The position numbers and the translations under genes were made by a program. 64,000 nt of DNA, taken from positions 1 through 64,000 of the forward strand of contig NZ_JANCTD010000005.1 in assembly GCF_024297185.1 (NCBI RefSeq), read 5' to 3'. Below the pieces are notes generated by a model. That model was not told the DNA's origin, did not search any database, and saw only the letters and a program-made list of their open reading frames with translations. The stretch is from Lewinella sp. JB7 (GTDB taxonomy: Bacteria > Bacteroidota > Bacteroidia > Chitinophagales > Saprospiraceae). Of this stretch, positions 50,101 through 59,506 are shown in pieces (position 1 is the first letter of the stretch; the number at the start of each line of letters is the position of its first letter).

Positions 50101-53100
50101 TCACGACCGCTTTAATTTTCGTTTCACCCGCCACTCCGCACGCATCGACCACAGCACGGGCACGGTGAACATGGTAACTACTTGGAAGAGCATACCCCCG
50201 AAACTGGGGATGGCCATGGGGAGCATAATATCGGCCCCGCGACCGGTCGCCGTCAGCACGGGCAGCAGGGCCAGGATGGTCGTGGCGGTAGTCATCATGG
50301 CCGGGCGCACCCGGCGCAGGCCGCCCTCGACTACGGCATCCCGCACTTCCTTCACGGTGGTGGGTTCATTGCGTTCGAAGCTGTCGCGGAGGAAGGTGGC
50401 GACGAGCACCCCGTCGTCGGTCGCGATGCCGAAGAGGGCCAGGAAGCCTACCCAGACCGCTACGCTCAGGTTGATGGTGCGCATCTGAAAGAGGTCGCGC
50501 AAATTGGTGCCGAAGAAACTGACGTCAAGGAAATCAGGGTTCGCGTAGCCCCCGAGCAGCAGGAAACCACCGGAGAAGGCCACGAATACTCCGCTGAAGA
50601 CCATCAGCGCCACGAGCACCGAGCGGAACTGGAAGTACAGGATCAGGAAAATGAGGGCGAGCGCGATCGGCAGCACCAATTTCAGGCGGGCGTCGGCCCG
50701 GAGCTGCTGCTCGTAGTTGCCGGCGAAACGATAACTGATACCGGCAGGAATGTCGAGTCGGCCCGCCTCCGTAAGTCCGTTCAGGTAGGCCGTGGCGTTT
50801 TCAACCACCTCCACCTCGGAGTAGCCTTCCAGTTTGTCGAAGAGGACGTAGCCGACCAGAAAGCCGTCCTCGCTCTTGATCATCTGGGGTCCCTGTTCGT
50901 AGCGGATGTCGATGAGATCGCCGAGGGGGATCTGACGGCCGTTCCCGGCCGGGACCAGGATGCGGGCGATCGACTCGGGATTATCCCGCAGCTCCCGGGG
51001 GTAGCGCAGGCGGACGGCGTAGCGTTCCCGTCCCTCCACCGTCGTCGTCATCATCATCCCGCCCACCGTTGCCTGGATCTGCCGTTGCACGTCGGTCACC
51101 GATAGGCCGTAACGGGCAATGGCATCACGCTTAATGTCGAGCAGGAGGTAGGGCTTACCCACGATCCGGTCGGCATATACGGCCGCGTCCTTTACACCCT
51201 CCACTTCCCGCAGTTCGCGTTCCAGTTCCAGGCCGAAAGCCTCAATCTGCCGCAAGTCGGTCCCGCGAACCTTGATCCCCATGGGGGCCCGCATACCGGT
51301 CTGCAGCATGACCAGGCGGGTTTCGATGGGCTGCAACTTCGGAGCGGAGGTTACGCCGGGTAGGTTGACGGCGGCGATGATCTCGTTCCATATATCGTCC
51401 GGACTGCGGATGTGGTCGCGCCACTGCCGGAAGTACTGTCCGTTCGGGTCGGGGATCAGCTCGCCGTCGCGTCTCACCCAGTTGCCCTCGTCGTCGACCC
51501 GGAAGCGCAGCCGCCGCCCGTTCTCGTCGGTGGCGTACTCGCTTTTGTACTGGATCATGTTCTCATACATGCTCAGCGGCGCCGGATCGAGGGGGCTGTT
51601 GACCCGCCCGGCCTTACCGACCACCGATTCCACTTCGGGGATGGTCGTCACGGCCATGTCGAGCGTCTGCAAATTTTTAAGGTTCTCCGCGACGCCGGCG
51701 TGGGGCATGGCGGTCGGCATCAGCAGGAAAGCGCCCTCGCCCAGGGCGGGCATGAATTCCTGGCCGATGTCGCGGTACACGCCGATGCCGGCCACGACGA
51801 TCAGGCCGACCAGGATCAGGAACAGAAGCTTGACCCGTAGCAGGAAGCGTAAAATGGAAGCGTAGGAGTAGATCACCAACCAGAAAAAGCCGAGCAGGCC
51901 CCCGGCTACGACCACGACGAACAGGAAGTTGTACGCCTGCGATCGCTCCACGCCGAGGGGCAACCAGTAGCCGGCCAGTAGCCAGGCCAGTGTCAGGGCG
52001 ATCAGGACGTTGACGATGGCCGGAATCCATGGCTTCCTCCGGTCTAGCGTGGCTCCCGCGTCCCCGCCCCCCGGTTCGAGGACGGCGGTCACGATGCCGA
52101 GTAGTCCCGCCAGAATAGCGATAACGCCCAGCCACCACGCCACAAATATCCAAGCGGCGACGCCGGCAAGGATGAGCAGGGTATTGGACAGCAGCTTCCG
52201 GCGTTTTCCGTGGCGATCCAGCCCGAAAATAAGGTCCGCCAGCGCCGGAATAAAGGCAATGGAGACGAAGATCGCCGCGATCAGGGCGAAGGTCTTCGTG
52301 AAGGCCAGCGGGCGAAAGAGTTTTCCTTCGGCCGCCTCCATCGTGAAGACGGGCAGGAAGCTGATGATGGTTGTCGCCACCGCCGTGATGACCGCCGAGG
52401 CGACCTCGACCGTGGCCTCGTAAATGCTCTCCAGGCGACTTTCGCCGGGCGGGGCGTTGTTGAGGCGGTACACCATGCTTTCGGTCAGTACGATGCCCAT
52501 ATCCACCATGGTGCCGATGGCGATGGCGATGCCGGACAGGGCCACGATGTTGGCGTCCACCCCGAAGTAGCGCATGGCAATGAAGCACATCAGCACGGCG
52601 ACGGGCAGGGTGCCGGCCACGAGGAGGGAGGATTTCAGGTTGAAGAGCAGTAGGATCACCACGATGGCCGTGATGAGAATTTCCAGCGTCAGGGCCTCTT
52701 CGAGCGTGCCGATGGTTTCCCGGATCAGTCCGCTGCGGTCGTAAAAGGGAACGATGGTGACCTGGCTGACGGTCCCGTCCTCCAGCTCCCGCCGGGGCAG
52801 CCCGGGCGCCAGTTCCGCGATCTTGCTCTTGACGTTGTCGATGACTTCGAGGGGGTTGGCTCCGTAGCGGGCAACGACGACGCCACCGACGGCTTCGGCA
52901 CCCGACTTATCGAGTAGTCCGCGCCGTTCGGCCGGCCCGACGTTCACCCGGGCGATGTCGCTCAGGCGGATTGGAACGTTATTCACCTCGGCGACGACAC
53001 TACTTTCGAGGTCCTCCAGATTCTGCAGGTAGCCCAGGCCGCGCACGAAATATTCCGCCAGGTTGATCTCCAGAGTGGCCGCGCCGACGTCGAGGTTGCT

Positions 53101-53793
53101 GCCGCGCACGGACTGCATAACCTGGTCGAGGGTGATGCCGTATACCCGCATCCGTTCCGGGTCGACGTCCACCTGGTATTCCTTTACGAAACCACCGATG
53201 CTGGCTACCTCACTCACGCCCCCGGCCGCGCTGAGGCCGTAGCGGACGTAAAAGTCCTGGACGGACCGCAGCTCGTCGAGGTCCCAGCCGCCCACCGGTT
53301 CGCTGGTTGCCGGATCGCGGCCCTCCAGCGTGTACCAGTATACCTGACCGAGGGCGGTAGCGTCGGGCCCCAGGGTAGGCACGACGTTGTCGGGCAACAC
53401 GCCGGCGGGGAGGCTGTTGAGCTTTTCCAGGATACGGCTACGTGACCAGTAAAATTCAACTTCCTCCTCGAAGATCAGGTAGATGCTCGAAATGCCGAAC
53501 ATGGAGTTGGAGCGCACGCTGCGCACCCCCGGGATGCCGAGCAGGGCGGAGGTGAGGGGGTAGGTGACCTGGTTTTCCACGTCCTGGGGCGACTGCCCCG
53601 GCCAGCGGGTAAAGACGATCTGCTGGTTCTCCCCGATGTCGGGAATGGCGTCTACGGCAACGGGGTCGCGCGGCAGAAAATCGAGATGGAAGTTGAAGGG
53701 TGCGGTAGCCAGTCCCCAGCCCACGAAGGCCAACAGGAGCAGCCAGACGACCAGCTTATTTTCCAGAAAAAAACGAATAATAGAGGGTAACAT
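50101..53793 (-). CDS. cusA: CusA-type heavy-metal RND efflux pump
   Basis: The 1230-residue protein is an HME-RND pump. The start MLPSIIRFFLENKLVVWLLLLAFVGWG and DAIPDIGENQQIVFTRWPGQSPQDVENQVTYPL are typical of CusA. The TM4 motif GIAIAIGTMVDMGIVLTE (~residue 415-432) is the monovalent (Cu/Ag) signature, unlike DFGxxVDGA in the czcA gene. The Met-rich periplasmic cleft segments (MPTAMPHAGVAENL, MLQTGMRAPMGIKV) are present. It is about 180 residues longer than usual: an insertion with extra helices lies about residues 530-655. It works with the TolC and CusB proteins encoded directly downstream. Confidence 0.94.
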   Translation of the reverse strand: MLPSIIRFFLENKLVVWLLLLAFVGWGLATAPFNFHLDFLPRDPVAVDAIPDIGENQQIVFTRWPGQSPQDVENQVTYPLTSALLGIPGVRSVRSNSMFGISSIYLIFEEEVEFYWSRSRILEKLNSLPAGVLPDNVVPTLGPDATALGQVYWYTLEGRDPATSEPVGGWDLDELRSVQDFYVRYGLSAAGGVSEVASIGGFVKEYQVDVDPERMRVYGITLDQVMQSVRGSNLDVGAATLEINLAEYFVRGLGYLQNLEDLESSVVAEVNNVPIRLSDIARVNVGPAERRGLLDKSGAEAVGGVVVARYGANPLEVIDNVKSKIAELAPGLPRRELEDGTVSQVTIVPFYDRSGLIRETIGTLEEALTLEILITAIVVILLLFNLKSSLLVAGTLPVAVLMCFIAMRYFGVDANIVALSGIAIAIGTMVDMGIVLTESMVYRLNNAPPGESRLESIYEATVEVASAVITAVATTIISFLPVFTMEAAEGKLFRPLAFTKTFALIAAIFVSIAFIPALADLIFGLDRHGKRRKLLSNTLLILAGVAAWIFVAWWLGVIAILAGLLGIVTAVLEPGGGDAGATLDRRKPWIPAIVNVLIALTLAWLLAGYWLPLGVERSQAYNFLFVVVVAGGLLGFFWLVIYSYASILRFLLRVKLLFLILVGLIVVAGIGVYRDIGQEFMPALGEGAFLLMPTAMPHAGVAENLKNLQTLDMAVTTIPEVESVVGKAGRVNSPLDPAPLSMYENMIQYKSEYATDENGRRLRFRVDDEGNWVRRDGELIPDPNGQYFRQWRDHIRSPDDIWNEIIAAVNLPGVTSAPKLQPIETRLVMLQTGMRAPMGIKVRGTDLRQIEAFGLELERELREVEGVKDAAVYADRIVGKPYLLLDIKRDAIARYGLSVTDVQRQIQATVGGMMMTTTVEGRERYAVRLRYPRELRDNPESIARILVPAGNGRQIPLGDLIDIRYEQGPQMIKSEDGFLVGYVLFDKLEGYSEVEVVENATAYLNGLTEAGRLDIPAGISYRFAGNYEQQLRADARLKLVLPIALALIFLILYFQFRSVLVALMVFSGVFVAFSGGFLLLGGYANPDFLDVSFFGTNLRDLFQMRTINLSVAVWVGFLALFGIATDDGVLVATFLRDSFERNEPTTVKEVRDAVVEGGLRRVRPAMMTTATTILALLPVLTATGRGADIMLPMAIPSFGGMLFQVVTMFTVPVLWSMRAEWRVKRKLKRS

Positions 53794-53863
53794 GCCAGAA
53801 CATTATCACAACGAGAGGAGCCCTCCGCGGGGGCGGAAGGCAAGTCGGACAAAGCGGCGATGT

Positions 53864-54271
53864 TTATATGCGGAACACCTGGAACTGGCGCGGCGCGTCG
53901 ATGAGTATCGGAGGCGGCCGGTAGTGCTGGAAGGTCGTGTTGGGGCGGGTGCGCAGGTGCAGCGCAAACGCGGGAAGAGCGGACGGCGGGGGAAGGGGAA
54001 CGGCCCAGTTCAGTGCGGGCAGTGCCGGCGCGTCGACCAGTTGGCGGTCATTGTCCCAGGTAACCAGCTCGTGCTCGTCGTTGCAGCAGTTGTTTTTCGT
54101 CGGCTGAGCGTGCAGGGGACAACTGGGAGTAGCTTCCTCGTGACACGCATCCGCGGCCGAAAAGAGGGCCACCGACTGGAGTTCTCCCATGCAGAAATGA
54201 CGATTGACCGTCACGCCGACGGAGCCGACGAGCATCAGAAGAGCCAGGAAGAGCGGGAGAATATGGATCAC
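53864..54271 (-). CDS. HYC_CC_PP-type metal-associated protein
   Basis: The protein (135 residues from GTG 54271) has one N-terminal hydrophobic segment (IHILPLFLALLMLVGSVGVTV), then the family marks: H-F-C (NRHFCMGELQS), a CC pair (KNNCCNDEHEL), and PPP in HYRPPPIL near the end, with more Cys/His between (ADACHEEATPSCPLH). An upstream in-frame ATG (54364) would overlap the ArsR gene and adds 31 residues unlike the family. It is 70 bp before cusA on the same strand. A periplasmic or membrane-bound metal role is inferred. Confidence 0.75.
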   Translation of the reverse strand: MIHILPLFLALLMLVGSVGVTVNRHFCMGELQSVALFSAADACHEEATPSCPLHAQPTKNNCCNDEHELVTWDNDRQLVDAPALPALNWAVPLPPPSALPAFALHLRTRPNTTFQHYRPPPILIDAPRQFQVFRI

Positions 54272-54317
54272 TACGAGTGGGTAACGTCTGTGTATACGTT
54301 CGTAATGTGTCCGTGGT

Positions 54318-54650
54318 TCAACAACCGTCGGTATCGCACTGCGGTAAGCGGGCAAAAAAAGCATCGATTAGTGCCCGGGTTTCCAGCCAGCCGGTCCGGT
54401 TGATGCAGTATTTCACGCTGGTTCCCTCGGTAGTGCCGACGATCAGTCCGGCTTCCCGGAGTTCGGCGAGGTGACGGGAAACGGTTGGCTGCGCGAGGTC
54501 GATTTCGGCGGATAGGTCACGGCAGATGCAGCAATCGGTCTCAAGCAATTTCTCCAGAATGGCGATGCGCGCCGGATGGCCGAGGACCTTAAAGCGCGTG
54601 GCCAGATCATTCTGCGCCGGCGTATGGATCTCGGTTTTGGTGATGCCCAC
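54318..54650 (-). CDS. ArsR/SmtB-family metal-sensing repressor
   Basis: I choose GTG 54650, since the further in-frame start lies inside the gene before it. The 110-residue winged-helix protein has LATRFKVLGHPARIAILEKLL, the metal site ETDCCICRDLSAEI on helix 3 (CxCxxD-type thiols as in As/Sb/Cd sensors) and the recognition helix AQPTVSRHLAELREAGLIVG. The C-terminal CDTDGC adds two thiols. It likely represses its own operon through the palindrome at 55158-55173 and leaves it when metal binds. Confidence 0.92.
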   Translation of the reverse strand: MGITKTEIHTPAQNDLATRFKVLGHPARIAILEKLLETDCCICRDLSAEIDLAQPTVSRHLAELREAGLIVGTTEGTSVKYCINRTGWLETRALIDAFFARLPQCDTDGC

Positions 54651-54660
54651 GGGATGAAAT

Positions 54661-55137
54661 TTAGCAGCAGCCCGAGCCGGGGGCGCAGGAGCCGGCACCC
54701 GACTTGGCTACGAAATTTTTCAGGGATACGGGAACGGCCGCGGGAATGCCGCAGTTGTCTTTCGCCAGGCAGTCGGTGGCGGTATTGGTGAGTACGAGCC
54801 GACCGTCCGCGCCCGTCAGGCCGAATTTCTGAATGGTGTCCGCCCCCTGGTATTCGACCTCGATTTCCAGGTCGCCGAGTCCCAGCTGCCGCTGCGCGAG
54901 GCGGAGGATGTGGACCAGTTTGTCGGGAGCCAGGCGGTGATCGTAATCGTTCGCGCTCCAGAGCTGAAGATTAATGACCCGATCCTGCCGCAGGGTGCCT
55001 CCGCAGTCGATGAAGCGGCGGGTCACTTCCCCGACCTCGGTCACGTGGAAGTGGCGGGGCACGAGCTCGCCGTCGGGAAGGGCGATGGTTATTTGGTCGG
55101 TCCGATCAAGGACGTCCAGTAATTCGGAGAGGAGCAT
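54661..55137 (-). CDS. DUF6428 family protein
   Basis: I start it at 55137 (MLLSELLDVLDR); an earlier Met would overlap the promoter. The 158-residue protein has the DUF6428 pattern: LPDGELVPRHFHVTEVGEVTRRFIDCGGTLRQ, LQLWSANDYDHRLAPDKL, and an atypical Cys-bearing tail (DCLAKDNCG ... CAPGSGCC). Members are usually found next to ArsR in arsenic loci of Bacteroidota, without known activity. It is 10 bp before the ArsR start and shares its promoter. Confidence 0.85.
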   Translation of the reverse strand: MLLSELLDVLDRTDQITIALPDGELVPRHFHVTEVGEVTRRFIDCGGTLRQDRVINLQLWSANDYDHRLAPDKLVHILRLAQRQLGLGDLEIEVEYQGADTIQKFGLTGADGRLVLTNTATDCLAKDNCGIPAAVPVSLKNFVAKSGAGSCAPGSGCC

Positions 55138-55152
55138 AGCTTGAAGTTTATG

Positions 55153-55183
55153 CAAATATAGCAATATTGCTATTAATGTGCAA
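55153..55183 (-). promoter_or_regulatory. ArsR-operon promoter with 16-bp operator palindrome
   Basis: On the minus strand a TTG -33 element (55181-55183) is followed, 20 bp on, by TATATTTG (55153-55160), a full match to the Bacteroidota -7 consensus. ATAGCAATATTGCTAT (55158-55173), a perfect 16-bp palindrome, lies between the two boxes and overlaps the -7 box. This is where an ArsR dimer would block transcription. The first gene starts 16 bp further on. Confidence 0.85.
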
Positions 55184-55185
55184 GC

Positions 55186-55752
55186 TCAGATGCTTTTGCG
55201 GCATTCGAGTACGTCCTGTCCGTACTTGGTAAAGTAGCTATGGCTCTTAAGGAAGGCGTCATTCTGGCGATTCCAGTCCTCGTCGGAGACCTCGATGCCC
55301 AGTTCCAGGCGCCACTCTTCCCGGAGCATTTCCTGGTAGTGGTCGTAGGTATTGAAGGACAAGTGGTACAGATCGGCGTCGCACATGACGGCTTCGATGG
55401 TATTCGTGGGGCGCTGGGGCATGGTGGTGACTTCGATGCACCGCAGCACGGCGTCGATCCGTTCTTCCGGATAGTGTTCGGCGCTCAGCCACTCGCGGGC
55501 GATGTCCATGCTCACCCGTTCGTGACCGGTGTAAGTCTTGACGTGGCCGGTGTCGTGGAACCAGGCGGCGAGCATAACGATTTCGAGCTCCTCCTCGCTG
55601 AGTCCCTCGGCCCGGCCGATCTTGAGGGCGCCCTGCATCACGTTGATGGTGTGGTGGAGATTATGGAAGACGCGATCGGGGGGCAGCTGTTGGATGAGCA
55701 GTTGGGTCACGAAGCGTCCGGCACGGTAGAGAATGGTCCTGCGGTGGCCCAT
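55186..55752 (-). CDS. HD-domain metal-dependent phosphohydrolase
   Basis: The 188-residue protein has an HD fold: His in FHNLHHTINVM (~30-40), the HD doublet in WFHDTGH (~65-71) and VMCDADLYHLS (~119-129) as the last metal ligand. It resembles Pathogen-type predicted HD phosphohydrolases of about 190-200 residues. The substrate is unknown; family members hydrolyse nucleotides or nucleotide second messengers. It ends 3 bp from the ArsR-operon -33 element, so the metal operon begins right after it on the same strand. Confidence 0.88.
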   Translation of the reverse strand: MGHRRTILYRAGRFVTQLLIQQLPPDRVFHNLHHTINVMQGALKIGRAEGLSEEELEIVMLAAWFHDTGHVKTYTGHERVSMDIAREWLSAEHYPEERIDAVLRCIEVTTMPQRPTNTIEAVMCDADLYHLSFNTYDHYQEMLREEWRLELGIEVSDEDWNRQNDAFLKSHSYFTKYGQDVLECRKSI

Positions 55753-55917
55753 GGGGGAGGGGTTGGGGGTTCCAATGTAGGTAAATATCCCTCCGAAAGT
55801 TCACTAAGCTGCTTGCCCTTCGATTGAATCCGTACGGAATAGCTGTGCCATTAAAAAACCTTTCGTACTTTTGCGCCTCAATTGTAACCCCCTTCCACTA
55901 CTAAGAAGCTCAGATAA
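55753..55917. other. Divergent intergenic region before atpD
   Basis: This 165-bp spacer separates the HD gene (minus) from atpD (plus). It carries the atpD -7 box, listed separately. Nothing else is recognised in it. Confidence 0.5.
55866..55873 (+). promoter_or_regulatory. atpD -7 promoter box (TACTTTTG)
   Basis: TACTTTTG fits TAnnTTTG. A weak TGTG (55844-55847) lies 18 bp before it as a candidate -33 element. The box is 44 bp before the atpD start codon. Confidence 0.7.
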
Positions 55918-57429
<1,512 letters not shown>

Positions 57430-57448
57430 GCGATTTAGTTATCTGGTC

Positions 57449-57498
57449 GTTTAGTTCTTTAGTGCATCAGCACCAACCGAAGCACTAAAGAGCTAAAC
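57449..57498 (+). promoter_or_regulatory. Intercistronic hairpin between atpD and atpC
   Basis: gtttagttctttagtgc (57449-57465) pairs with gcactaaagagctaaac (57482-57498), 16 of 17 positions, with a 16-base loop. It lies in the 112-bp spacer between atpD and atpC. Such a stem could slow decay of the atpD message, attenuate read-through or be processed, which would help set the 3:1 beta to epsilon ratio. It could also be a bidirectional terminator. Confidence 0.6.
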
Positions 57499-57541
57499 AA
57501 CTGACAGCCTAATTGACTAACCGACTACCACACTACCACCA

Positions 57542-57853
57542 ATGAAGATCTCCGTCCTCACGCCCGATCGCACCATTTTCACCGGCAACGTGACCAAGGT
57601 ATCCCTGCCCGGTACCGATGGAAGTTTTCAGTTGCTCGATAACCACGCGCCCCTCGTCTCCAGCCTGACCGCCGGACGGGTGACCGTCGTAACCGGAAGC
57701 GGTGAGTACAGCTACTACAACGAAGACACCAGCGGTATGAAGAAGGAGAGCACGCCCAGCCGGAGCCTTACGTTCTCCATCGACCGCGGATTCGTGGAAG
57801 TCCTCAACAACGAGGTCAACCTGCTCGTCCAGGGCGCCCGCAATATGCGCTAG
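57542..57853 (+). CDS. atpC: ATP synthase F1 subunit epsilon (short form)
   Basis: The 103-residue protein has the N-terminal beta-sandwich domain of epsilon (MKISVLTPDRTIFTGNVTKVSLPGTDGSFQLLDNHAPLVSSLTAG) and VEVLNNEVNLL near the end. It lacks the usual C-terminal helical hairpin (full epsilon is about 130-140 residues) that inhibits ATP hydrolysis. A Ser/Thr-rich insert (DTSGMKKESTPSRS) lies in the middle. The stop codon shares 4 bases (ctag) with that of the convergent hydrolase gene. Confidence 0.93.
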   Translation: MKISVLTPDRTIFTGNVTKVSLPGTDGSFQLLDNHAPLVSSLTAGRVTVVTGSGEYSYYNEDTSGMKKESTPSRSLTFSIDRGFVEVLNNEVNLLVQGARNMR

Positions 57854-58668
57854 GCGACCGGCGCAACCGGCTTTTTCAGAAACTTCAGTACGGCTTCATT
57901 AAAGCGCTGCACTTCCTCCAGATTACAGAGGTGACCGCAGCCCTCCAGCACGACCAGCTCGGCATGGTGCGCCTGCTTTTTCGCGAATCGCTGCGCCGCC
58001 TCCAGGAATACGTGATCCTGCCCTCCCATGACGATCAGGCTTGAGGTGCGCAACTGCCGCTGGTAAAATCGCTTGACGATCGAGAAAAAGTCGCGGTACA
58101 GCCCCAACCACTTCAGGAACTCCACCGGAGTCAGCTTCTTGGATTGCAGGCGGTACAGCCGGCGGCTGGGGGCGTGATTCTCCCGCGGCAGTACGATCAT
58201 AATGAAGGTGTCGTAAATCCAGCGGAAGGGAACGAAGTAACTCAGGAACTTGCCGCTGTGGGCAAAGAGGCGGATCTTCCAGTCGGCCTTGAATACTCCG
58301 CCGGCCATGATCATCGATTCGATCAGTTCCGGCCGCCGGTCGTAGAGCCGCTGGAGCACGAGGCTGCCCAGGGAAAGGGACAGGAAGTGCGCGCGCCGGA
58401 TACCGACGTGGTCGATGGTGCGCAGGACATCGTCCGTCACGATGTCAAAATCGTACGTGCTGTATTCGGGTTCCAGGTCCTTGCTGTACCCGTGATCGCG
58501 CATGTCGATCAGCAGCAGGTTGAAGAAGGGTTTGAAGGCACGCACCTGGTGCTTCCAGGTGATCGAACTGCCCCCGGCACCGTGGATGAATACCATCCAC
58601 TCGAAGGTGTCGTCCTGACGGTATATGGTATGGTGAAGAATGCCTGATGCCGGCGGATCCTGGTGCAT
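57850..58668 (-). CDS. Alpha/beta hydrolase
   Basis: I start it at 58668 (MHQDPPASGILHH). The 272-residue protein has the alpha/beta-hydrolase oxyanion motif FIHGAGGSS (~28-36), nucleophile Ser99 in SLSLGS (first Gly of GxSxG is Ser), Asp in MGGQDHVF and His in GCGHLCNLE. There is a lid-like basic segment (~150-190). It overlaps atpC by 4 bases, convergent. Substrate unknown. Confidence 0.88.
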   Translation of the reverse strand: MHQDPPASGILHHTIYRQDDTFEWMVFIHGAGGSSITWKHQVRAFKPFFNLLLIDMRDHGYSKDLEPEYSTYDFDIVTDDVLRTIDHVGIRRAHFLSLSLGSLVLQRLYDRRPELIESMIMAGGVFKADWKIRLFAHSGKFLSYFVPFRWIYDTFIMIVLPRENHAPSRRLYRLQSKKLTPVEFLKWLGLYRDFFSIVKRFYQRQLRTSSLIVMGGQDHVFLEAAQRFAKKQAHHAELVVLEGCGHLCNLEEVQRFNEAVLKFLKKPVAPVA

Positions 58669-58879
58669 GGGACTACAACGTACGTTTAGCATTAAGGGTT
58701 TGTAAGCATACGGCGCAAAAAGGAGCCGGCATATTAAGACTAGATTAAATCGCTGCCGGGGACTGGATTATGCGCAATCGATGGTTTAGCTTCGTAGTTG
58801 TAATTACCTGCCCGCCACCAGGTTAGTTCTCCAACTGACTGCTACCGAATCGATCCTGTCCTACCATCCCGACTTTCGC

Positions 58880-59476
58880 ATGATCCAGCCACACCTCCAG
58901 CTCGCCGTATTGCGGCTCAACGACATGTGCGTCGGGGTGCAGGACGGCATGGACCGCTTCCTCCACACCGCTTCCCTGGAAAAGATGCCCGGCGCCGAGG
59001 CCCTTTTCGCCTGGTTGGGCAAGCGCGGCGTACGCACCTGTCTACTCAGCGACTACGGCCGCCGGGATACCATGATCATCCTGGACCGCCTGGGCTGGAC
59101 CGTCGACGAGGAGGGTACCGTACAGGAGGTGATCACCCGCCAGCAGAAGCACGAGAACCCCATCGTCCTGGCCCAGCAGAACGCCGGTATCGGAAACCCC
59201 CGTCTGAGTTTCGCCGCGGTGGACACGCCCCGGCTCCTTCACCTCGCAAACCAGGCCTGGGTACACTTCAATCTGGCTATCTGCAACGGGAGATCGTCCT
59301 ACAACGAACTGGCCGTCGCTCCTCACCACGCCATGCTGGATTCCCTCCTGCAGCTGCCCAACTTCGTGCTGCAACACCTGCCACAGCCGGAACTGCCCGC
59401 GGAACCCCGACCCGCAACGGGGGTGCGGCGGGTGATGCCCCGCCTGCAGCTTCCCCGTCCGCTGTCACGGGGGTAA
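58880..59476 (+). CDS. Degenerate phosphonatase-like HAD protein
   Basis: The 198-residue protein aligns with the second half of phosphonatase-like HAD hydrolases: MPGAEALFAWLGKRGVRTCLLSDYGRRDTMIILDRLGW, then the C-terminal pattern with VDTPRLL where family members have GDTPxDL, and HAMLDSLLQLPNF near the end. The N-terminal DxAGTT nucleophile motif is absent; the frame stays open only to 58790 upstream and does not contain it. The basic RGRP motif is also lost. It is probably an inactive relative or a decaying gene. It lies 30 bp before ftsY. Confidence 0.65.
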   Translation: MIQPHLQLAVLRLNDMCVGVQDGMDRFLHTASLEKMPGAEALFAWLGKRGVRTCLLSDYGRRDTMIILDRLGWTVDEEGTVQEVITRQQKHENPIVLAQQNAGIGNPRLSFAAVDTPRLLHLANQAWVHFNLAICNGRSSYNELAVAPHHAMLDSLLQLPNFVLQHLPQPELPAEPRPATGVRRVMPRLQLPRPLSRG

Positions 59477-59506
59477 GTCTTACCTTCGCGGCTTAATCGT
59501 CGACGC

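Noticed and set aside
58693-58879. Possible tRNA or small RNA in the spacer before the HAD gene
   Set aside because: No T-loop consensus or cloverleaf could be drawn; nothing else supports an RNA gene.
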